NCBI GenBank assembly: GCA_031969915.1 | Contig: DALYJJ010000169.1 | Span: 1 to 12,199 of the forward strand | Length of the DNA: 12,199 nt | From: DALYJJ01 sp031969915 | GTDB lineage: Bacteria; Acidobacteriota; Terriglobia; Bryobacterales; Bryobacteraceae | Direction: 5' to 3' | Shown here: piece after piece, positions 6,908 to 12,199 of the stretch | Layout of the letters: the number at the start of each line of letters is the position of its first letter | Numbering within the stretch: position 1 is the first letter of the stretch | Notes under the pieces: model-generated | Database searches by the model: none | The model's input: only the letters and a program-made list of their open reading frames with translations | Told to the model about the DNA's origin: nothing | Program-made: the position numbers and the translations under genes

Positions 6908-8371
6908 CTATTGGGCGATCTTCAAAACCCACATCGGCTGCCCGATCAGCTCCTCCGGCAGCGCCGGCAGCGTGATCTCCACCCCCGCACCGGCCGCCTT
7001 CCAGGCCAGCGAGCCCGCCGCGCCCAGCAGCGCCACAGACTTCGGCTTCAGCCCGCCTTCCTTCACCACGAACTTCCCGCCCGGCCAGCGTGGCAGGATC
7101 GCGTAGACATCGTTTCCCTTGGCCGTGAAGAAAGCCTCAATGCCCGCCTTGCCGGGCGCGGGTTTTTCGGTGAGCTTCGTAACGTCGTAGGCGGTCTCGT
7201 ACTCCTTGTTGTATTCCACCTTCGGCTGCTCGCCCGCGCTCCACTGCTTGGCCGTCTTCCACGGACGCGTGCCGTAGATGGCGTCGCCGTTCACCTTCAA
7301 CCAGCGGCCGATCTCGAGCAGCCGGTCTTCCATCACGGGCGGAATGGTCCCGTCCGCCGCGGGCCCGATGTCGAGCAGGAAGTTGCCGCCGCGGCTCACC
7401 AGGTCCACCAGCATGACCACCAGTTGGCGGCCCGTGTGATAGTGCTCGATCCGCTCGGCGCGGTTGTACCCGTACGAGAAGCCCATGCCGCGGCTCTCTT
7501 CCCACGGGTGGTCGGTGCCCGCCATGCCGGGCGTGTATTCGGTGGTCCAGTAGCCGCCGTGCTTGTGGCGGCTGTCTTTGCCCCAGCGGTCGTTGATCAC
7601 CACGTCGTTCTTCACCGGCGACTCATTGAACAGCCAGGCCAGCAGTTCGGGGCTCTTCCACTCCGCCGAGGTCAGGTCCCACTCGCCGTCGCTGAAAATC
7701 AGCGCGGGCTGGTATTTCGTCACCAGGTCCTTGAACTGCGGCGTCATGTGTTCGCGGATGTATCGCGGCTTGTCGCTGAGCCAGAGCGGATGGAACCACT
7801 CGTAGAGCGAATAGTAGAAGCCCATGCGCACATTCCGCTTGCGCACCGCGGCGGTGAGTTCACCCAGTACGTCGCGCTTCGGCCCCTCGTCAACCGCGTT
7901 CCAGGGCCGCCCCCAGGAAGCGCTCGCCTCCCGGCTCGGCCACAACGCAAACCCGTCGTGATGCTTCGAAGTCAGCACCACGTACTTCGCGCCGGAGCGC
8001 TCAAAGACGCTCGCCCACTGGTCCGGGTCGAACAACTCGGCGCGAAACTCGGGGGCGAACTTCTCATAGCCGAAGTCCGCTCCAAAGCGCCTCTGGTGGT
8101 ACTCCCAGGTGCCCGTCTGCACGGGGTTTGCGCCCGGCTTCTGTCCGCGCGTCATTGCGTTCCAATACCACTCCGAGTAGGCCAGCTTGCCGGGGATCAC
8201 GGGCGCGTAGCCCGGCACCGCGTACACGCCCCAATGGATGAAGATCCCGAACTTGGCGTCCTTGAACCAGGAGGGCGTGGGCCGTTTGTCCACCGATTCC
8301 CATGTGGGTTGATAGATCTGCGCGCCGGCCAGCGCCGTAGTGAGAAGGATGAGGACCGATGCTCGTGTCAT
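6908..8371 (-). CDS. Secreted alpha-L-fucosidase, glycoside hydrolase family GH29
   Basis: This 487-residue protein hydrolyses terminal alpha-L-fucose from glycans by the retaining GH29 mechanism. Residues 1-17 are a signal peptide (MTRASVLILL... ending AGA before Gln18), so it acts in the periplasm or outside. GH29 landmarks are present: WFKDAKFGIFIHWGVY (35-50), the TSKHHDGFALWPS block (134-146), GFYYSLYEW (184-192), LIFSDGEWD (224-232) with Asp228 as the likely nucleophile, and NFLLDIGPAADG (330-341). The last ~120 residues form a beta-rich C-terminal domain typical of the family. Length is normal. GGGAG stands 8 nt before the ATG. The gene is divergent from the kinase-like gene at 8462 and ends 32 bp before tetR, with no obvious functional tie to the exporter. 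Which fucosylated glycan is cut is not visible. Confidence 0.93.
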   Translation of the reverse strand: MTRASVLILLTTALAGAQIYQPTWESVDKRPTPSWFKDAKFGIFIHWGVYAVPGYAPVIPGKLAYSEWYWNAMTRGQKPGANPVQTGTWEYHQRRFGADFGYEKFAPEFRAELFDPDQWASVFERSGAKYVVLTSKHHDGFALWPSREASASWGRPWNAVDEGPKRDVLGELTAAVRKRNVRMGFYYSLYEWFHPLWLSDKPRYIREHMTPQFKDLVTKYQPALIFSDGEWDLTSAEWKSPELLAWLFNESPVKNDVVINDRWGKDSRHKHGGYWTTEYTPGMAGTDHPWEESRGMGFSYGYNRAERIEHYHTGRQLVVMLVDLVSRGGNFLLDIGPAADGTIPPVMEDRLLEIGRWLKVNGDAIYGTRPWKTAKQWSAGEQPKVEYNKEYETAYDVTKLTEKPAPGKAGIEAFFTAKGNDVYAILPRWPGGKFVVKEGGLKPKSVALLGAAGSLAWKAAGAGVEITLPALPEELIGQPMWVLKIAQ

Positions 8372-8461
8372 GACGAAGACTCCCGGCCATTATGTCGCAC
8401 CCGGCGAGCGCCGTCTCCAGCCGCAGGTGGGCGTCTATCATAGGGAAAGGTACAGAACCGC
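8372..8461. promoter_or_regulatory. Divergent promoter region (fucosidase / kinase-like operon)
   Basis: This 90-bp gap between divergent starts should hold both promoters. TATCAT at 8436-8441 (plus) resembles a -10 box for the kinase-like gene, followed by GGGAAAGG (8443-8450) as a distant Shine-Dalgarno. CATAAT on the minus strand (8397-8392) could be a -10 for the fucosidase gene. Neither has a good -35 match, and no clear operator palindrome is seen. Confidence 0.35.
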
Positions 8462-10063
8462 ATGAAAACCTCCTGGCGAGCCGCCGCGCTCGTCCCGATC
8501 CTGCTGACGGCTCTCAGCGCGCAGCGATTCCGACCCGACGACCCCATCCAAGCCGAACCCGCGCCCAAGGACATCGGCGATCTCAAGCGCCGCAGCATTA
8601 ATCAGTATTACGATTTCTACCGCAATCAATTCACGCGGCCCGGACAAGACAACGGCGCTCCGGGCGGCCCTTTCGCCGCGCAAAGCGTGAATACCCTCGG
8701 CGAGGTGCTCGACTCGGCCTGGTTCACCAATCGCACGCTCACCCATGAACAAATCGTGCAGGGGCCGAACCGCGCGGGGAATGAGCCCGACCGGTCGAAA
8801 CCCTGGACCGTGGTCGGCGCCAAGAGCGAAGGCGTCACTCCGGGCTTGCAGATCATCGACGCCAAGGGCCGCCGCTATCTTTTGAAGTTCGATCCGGTGA
8901 CCAACCCGGAGATGGCCACCGGCGCGGACGTGGTCAGCGCGAAACTGCTCCACGCCATCGGCTATTGGGTCCCTGAGAACTACATCGTTCATTTCCAACG
9001 CAGCCAGTTGGTGGTGGGCCAGGACGTGGAGTTCGTCGACCAGTTCACGCGCCGCCGCAAGATGAAGGACCGGGACATCAACGAACTGCTCCTGCGCGTG
9101 CCTCGGACTCCCGGAGGCCGCAGCAGGGGCGAATACCGCGCCGTCGCCAGCCTCTTCGTGCCCGGCAAGCCGATCGGGCCTTTCAAGTTCTACGGGCGCC
9201 GCCAGGCCGACTCCAACGATTTCATCCCCCACGAACACCGCCGCGAACTGCGCGGCTACCACGCCATCTGCGCCTGGCTCGGCCACCACGATTCGCGCTC
9301 CATCAATACCCTCGACGTGCTGATGAACGAAGACGGCAAGCGCTACGTCCGCCACTACCTGATCGATTTCGGCAGCACGCTGGGCAGCGCGGCCACCAAG
9401 AGCAAGAGCGCCCGCGAAGGCAACGCGTACCTTTACGACTTCAAGAGCTCGGCGGCGAACCTGCTCTCCTTCGGCTTCTATTTCAAGCACTGGGAGACCG
9501 CCAAGTATCCCTATTACCCCTCCATCGGGCGCATCGAGTGGAAGACCTTCGATCCGGAAGAATGGGTCCCCAACTACCCCAACCGCGCGTTCCTGAACCG
9601 GCTCCCCGAGGACAACTTCTGGGCCGCGAAGAGGATCATGCGGTTCACCGATCGCGATCTGCAGGCCGTCGCCGCGAGGGGCGAGTACAGCGATAAGGAC
9701 GCGGAGAAGTGGTTGGCCGAGGCCCTCATCAAACGGCGCGACACAATCGGCCGCGTGTACTTCCAACAGGTGCTGCCGCTCGATGATTTCCGCATCGAGG
9801 ACGGCCGGCTCCGCCACACCGACCTGATGACCCTGTACCGGCTGGGCGACGCCGCGAAGACAGCGCTCGAGTGGCACGCCTTCGACAATGCCACCGGCGC
9901 GCTCACTCCGATCGCCGGTGCATCCTCGGACGCCGTGCCCGAGGGCGGCGAGTTCACCGCCGCCCGGTTCAGCGGGCCCGACGGCAAGAAAAAAGTCACC
10001 GTGTTCCTTCGCCGCCAGGGACAAGGTCACCGCATCGTGGGCATCGAAAGGACCGCACAGTGA
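8462..10063 (+). CDS. Predicted exported protein with an atypical (HipA/PI3K-like) kinase fold
   Basis: I do not recognise a named family for this 533-residue protein. Residues 1-20 are a signal peptide (MKTSWRAAAL... ending LSA before Gln21). The middle follows the order of a HipA/PI3K-like kinase: a beta-strand with YLLKFDP (Lys142, VAIK-like), a helix of the form E(150)...ADVVSAKLLHAIGYWVPEN (the HipA-like 'E...LA..GI.VP' pattern), a catalytic-loop-like GHHDSRSIN (Asp277, Asn282), then YLIDFGSTLG (Asp302, DFG-like metal site). The C-lobe continues to about 435 (FWAAKRIMRFTDRDL, LIKRRDTIGRVYF). A beta-rich tail occupies about 440-533. The key Lys, Asp, Asn and Asp are all kept, so activity is possible, but an exported protein would need an ATP or other donor source. 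The stop overlaps the start of the downstream Omp85-type barrel gene, so the two are probably translated together. Kinase assignment is pattern-based inference; signal peptide and gene call are firm. Confidence 0.75.
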   Translation: MKTSWRAAALVPILLTALSAQRFRPDDPIQAEPAPKDIGDLKRRSINQYYDFYRNQFTRPGQDNGAPGGPFAAQSVNTLGEVLDSAWFTNRTLTHEQIVQGPNRAGNEPDRSKPWTVVGAKSEGVTPGLQIIDAKGRRYLLKFDPVTNPEMATGADVVSAKLLHAIGYWVPENYIVHFQRSQLVVGQDVEFVDQFTRRRKMKDRDINELLLRVPRTPGGRSRGEYRAVASLFVPGKPIGPFKFYGRRQADSNDFIPHEHRRELRGYHAICAWLGHHDSRSINTLDVLMNEDGKRYVRHYLIDFGSTLGSAATKSKSAREGNAYLYDFKSSAANLLSFGFYFKHWETAKYPYYPSIGRIEWKTFDPEEWVPNYPNRAFLNRLPEDNFWAAKRIMRFTDRDLQAVAARGEYSDKDAEKWLAEALIKRRDTIGRVYFQQVLPLDDFRIEDGRLRHTDLMTLYRLGDAAKTALEWHAFDNATGALTPIAGASSDAVPEGGEFTAARFSGPDGKKKVTVFLRRQGQGHRIVGIERTAQ

Positions 10064-11313
10064 AAAAGGCTCTCCTGCTCCTCTTCACCGCCGCGCTCCT
10101 CGCACCCGCCCAGCAGACGCGCACCGAGGAACTCGAACAGCGGCGCACCGCCGAGGGCGGCAAGTACCCGGACGACGAACTCAATACCGTCGAGCGCGCC
10201 ATCGACTGGGCTGAGAACCGGCGCGTGCTCGAACGCTTCAGCCGCGGCATCAATGGCTTTCGCCTCGTGATCGGCAACCTGATCCCGAACGCCGGCTTCG
10301 CGCTGGGACCCGAGTATTACCGAGACGAACTTCGCGACGGCGCGGTGCAGTTCCGGGTGGGCGCCCGCGGGTCAATGCGCCGCAGCCTGCTCGCCGAGGC
10401 GGAACTGGTGTTTCCGAAACTCGCCCGGCAAAAGGCATACCTCGAGTTCTACACGCGCTGGCGCAACCTTCCAACCGTGCCCTTCTACGGCCTGGGTCCC
10501 GACTCGAAGAAAGAACAGCGCACCGTCTTCCGCCTGGAAGACGCCTCGTATGAAGTCAGCGCCGGCGCGCGCCCTCTGCGTAATCTCCGATTGGGGATCG
10601 TGAGCGGCTACCTGGAAACCAATGCCGGCCGCGGTGACGACACTCGCTACGCTTCCGCCGAAACCGTGTTCCCCTTCGCCGCCGTCCCCGGCCTGGAGCG
10701 GCAGACCAACTTCTTGCGCGGCGGCCTGCTCGCCTCCTACGACTGGCGCGATTATCCCGGCGGGGCCAAGAAAGGCGGCCTCTACGAGATCCGCCTCGAT
10801 CACTTCGAAGACCGCCAATGGGAACGCTACAGCCACCGCCGCCTCACCATGGAGGCTCAGCAGTACATCCCCTTCGCCAACCGCCGCCGCGTCCTCGCAC
10901 TTCGCGCCAAGAGCCTGCTCACCTACGAAAACCCGAACCAGGTGGTGCCCTTCTACATGCAGCCCCTGCTGGGTGGACAGAACGATATGCGCGGCTTCCG
11001 CTTCGGCCGCTTCTACGGAAACAACGCCCTGGTGCTCAACAGCGAGTACCGCTGGGAGATCTTCAGCGGCCTGGACGGAGCGCTGTTCTACGACGCCGGC
11101 AAGGTGTTTCAAAAGCGCGGCCAGTTGAACTTCAGCAACCTCGAAGGCTCGGCCGGCTTCGGCTTCCGTGTCAACGCGCGTAACTCCACGTTCCTGCGGC
11201 TCGATGTCGGCTTCAGCCACGAGGGCTTCCAGATCTGGTTCAGCTTCAACGACGTCTTCGGCGGCTCAGGCGGCGTCGCGCAGTCGCTGTACACGTCGCG
11301 CTACCGGCAATAG
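10060..11313 (+). CDS. Omp85/surface-antigen (D15-type) outer-membrane beta-barrel without POTRA domains
   Basis: This 417-residue protein starts at GTG 10060, overlapping the upstream stop as GTGA, with AAAGGA about 8 nt before it. Residues 1-17 are a signal peptide (VKKALLLLFTAALLAPA) before Gln18. A short charged helical segment (about 20-65) leads into a barrel of alternating amphipathic strands. The conserved Omp85 L6-loop motif is present as GGQNDMRGF, with Arg311-Gly312-Phe313 in the place of the VRGF/Y signature. Strands near the end (ALFYDAGKVF, SAGFGFRVNARNSTFLRLDVGFS) fit the Bac_surface_Ag/D15 domain. The length leaves no room for POTRA repeats, so it is unlikely to be BamA or TamA itself. 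It may secrete or anchor its kinase-like neighbour or transport lipid; this is inference. A longer in-frame start at 9871 lies within the upstream gene and is rejected because it would bury the signal peptide. Confidence 0.85.
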   Translation: MKKALLLLFTAALLAPAQQTRTEELEQRRTAEGGKYPDDELNTVERAIDWAENRRVLERFSRGINGFRLVIGNLIPNAGFALGPEYYRDELRDGAVQFRVGARGSMRRSLLAEAELVFPKLARQKAYLEFYTRWRNLPTVPFYGLGPDSKKEQRTVFRLEDASYEVSAGARPLRNLRLGIVSGYLETNAGRGDDTRYASAETVFPFAAVPGLERQTNFLRGGLLASYDWRDYPGGAKKGGLYEIRLDHFEDRQWERYSHRRLTMEAQQYIPFANRRRVLALRAKSLLTYENPNQVVPFYMQPLLGGQNDMRGFRFGRFYGNNALVLNSEYRWEIFSGLDGALFYDAGKVFQKRGQLNFSNLEGSAGFGFRVNARNSTFLRLDVGFSHEGFQIWFSFNDVFGGSGGVAQSLYTSRYRQ

Positions 11314-11318
11314 CCCGG

Positions 11319-12143
11319 CTACTTCACCGTCCGATCGGCAGGTATGCCGAGCTGTTCGTAGAGCCGCCGCCGGCCCGCCTTGTCGCCGTCCAGGATCTTG
11401 CGCGCCGCGCGGGCGACCTCCTCGGCGTGCTCTCGCGGGACAACGATCACGCCGTCTCCGTCGGCCACCACCACGTCCCCCGGCCGCACCAGGGCGCCGC
11501 CCACTGTGATCGGGCGGTTCACCGATTCCACCTCGTTCCGCCCGGGACGGATGCCGCGACCCGGCTTGCGGAAGTAGAGCGGGACCTTCTGAAGGATGAT
11601 CTCATCGGTGTCGCGCGCCCCTCCGGTGGTGATCACGCCGGCGGCACCCTTCTGCTTCCAGCCGAGAATGTTGTTCGAGCCGATGCTCCCCGTGTCGCCG
11701 TCTTCGTTGCCGTCGATCACCACCACCGACCCCGGGCGCAACAGCGGGACGAAGGGCTCCGGCGAGATCTGGTTGTACCACTGCCCCTCCCACTTCGGAA
11801 ATTCCTCCATCGTGAGCTTCGGAATCCGGCGGTTGGTGGGAACGTACCGGACCGTCACGGCGATCCCCCGGATGATGTGGCGCATCGCGTCGGTGTCGTC
11901 CCGCCACAGCGGATGAATCGCCGGGTCCATCAAGCCGGTTCCCGGCAATCCAGCCATGTCCATGCCGTCGGAGACGTCGGCGACCCGAAGCCCGTCAAAG
12001 AGCTTGAGGACCTTCTGATCCTCCTCCGCCGAGTAGACCTTCACGGGGAGGAACGTCTGTTCTCCCGCCCCCTGGCCGCGCGCCAAAGGCGCCGCCGCGA
12101 GTAATGCAATACAAGCTGTACAGAGTGTCCAGTGATGAGCCAT
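11319..12143 (-). CDS. RraA / HMG-aldolase family protein with signal peptide
   Basis: This 274-residue protein belongs to the RraA-like superfamily (RraA, 4-hydroxy-4-methyl-2-oxoglutarate/oxaloacetate aldolases, formerly labelled dimethylmenaquinone methyltransferase). Recognisable parts are RVADVSDGMD (53-62), the LRPGSVVVIDGNEDGDTGSIGSNN block (135-158), GAAGVITTGGARDTDEI (166-182) with the substrate-binding Arg177 and metal-binding Asp178 of the aldolases, and RPGDVVVADGDGVIVVP (220-236). Because Arg177-Asp178 are kept, a divalent-metal aldolase or decarboxylase activity is more likely than an RNase E-inhibitor role. Residues 1-23 look like a signal peptide (CIALLAAAPLARG before Gln24), which is odd for a family that is otherwise cytoplasmic. 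The gene is convergent with the barrel gene, with only 5 bp between the two stops. TATCAT on the minus strand (12178-12173) is a possible -10 box, though its -35 would lie at the window edge. Confidence 0.88.
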   Translation of the reverse strand: MAHHWTLCTACIALLAAAPLARGQGAGEQTFLPVKVYSAEEDQKVLKLFDGLRVADVSDGMDMAGLPGTGLMDPAIHPLWRDDTDAMRHIIRGIAVTVRYVPTNRRIPKLTMEEFPKWEGQWYNQISPEPFVPLLRPGSVVVIDGNEDGDTGSIGSNNILGWKQKGAAGVITTGGARDTDEIILQKVPLYFRKPGRGIRPGRNEVESVNRPITVGGALVRPGDVVVADGDGVIVVPREHAEEVARAARKILDGDKAGRRRLYEQLGIPADRTVK

Positions 12144-12199
12144 AGAGCGCCTGCCTTGACGTAAGCAAGACGATGATAGCTTAGCGGGCAGCTTTCAGC

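Noticed and set aside
6876..6932. Longer TetR start at 6932
   Set aside because: It would overlap the fucosidase 3' end and put the whole operator inside the coding region; family N-termini fit the start at 6875 better.
6911..8443. Plus-strand open frame (510 codons) opposite the fucosidase gene
   Set aside because: The opposite strand encodes an unmistakable GH29 enzyme; this frame is Arg/His/Val-rich with no domain.
8438..10030. Minus-strand open frame (530 codons) opposite the kinase-like gene
   Set aside because: The plus-strand gene has a signal peptide, an ordered motif set and coupling to the next gene; the minus frame has low-complexity Val/Ala/Gly/Arg composition and no motifs.

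Overview
The window is high-GC DNA (roughly two thirds G+C by eye) with tightly packed bacterial genes. Several features point to a Gram-negative soil-type bacterium, most plausibly an acidobacterium of the Solibacter/Bryobacter kind: a complete tripartite efflux operon, an Omp85-type outer-membrane barrel, a secreted GH29 fucosidase and many short signal peptides ending A-X-A just before Gln. That assignment is inference from protein style; there is no rRNA or tRNA to confirm it. I see no mobile element, CRISPR array or RNA gene, and no gene-free stretch longer than about 100 bases.

Left end (1-1932): the N-terminal half of a LysR-type regulator runs off the left edge on the minus strand. 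It is divergent from an exported serine hydrolase of the class C beta-lactamase/penicillin-binding-protein family, a layout like ampR-ampC.

Centre (1963-6875, minus strand): a five-gene cluster reads tetR, ABC permease, ABC ATPase, HlyD-type adaptor, TolC-type outer-membrane factor. The last four are tightly coupled (33-nt gap, 1-nt gap, then a TGATG overlap) and form a DevC-DevA-DevB/MacB-like ABC exporter plus its own outer-membrane channel. The sequence ATTGAAC-N3-GTTCAAT occurs as a perfect 17-bp palindrome at the tetR start codon and again in the tetR-permease gap. A third, imperfect copy lies 19 bp from the latter. These are almost certainly the TetR operators, making the regulator autoregulated and the exporter inducible.

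Right part (6908-12143): a secreted alpha-L-fucosidase (minus) is divergent from a two-gene plus-strand unit. The first gene encodes an exported protein with the conserved residues of an atypical (HipA/PI3K-like) kinase fold. The second overlaps it by four bases (GTGA) and encodes a POTRA-less Omp85/surface-antigen barrel. This pair is the best candidate here for an undescribed system. A convergent gene for an RraA/HMG-aldolase-family protein with an unexpected signal peptide closes the window.

Across the window, all five proteins with a recognisable cleavable signal peptide have Gln at the predicted +1 position. This resembles the 'Q-rule' known from Bacteroidetes and suggests N-terminal pyroglutamate on exported proteins.
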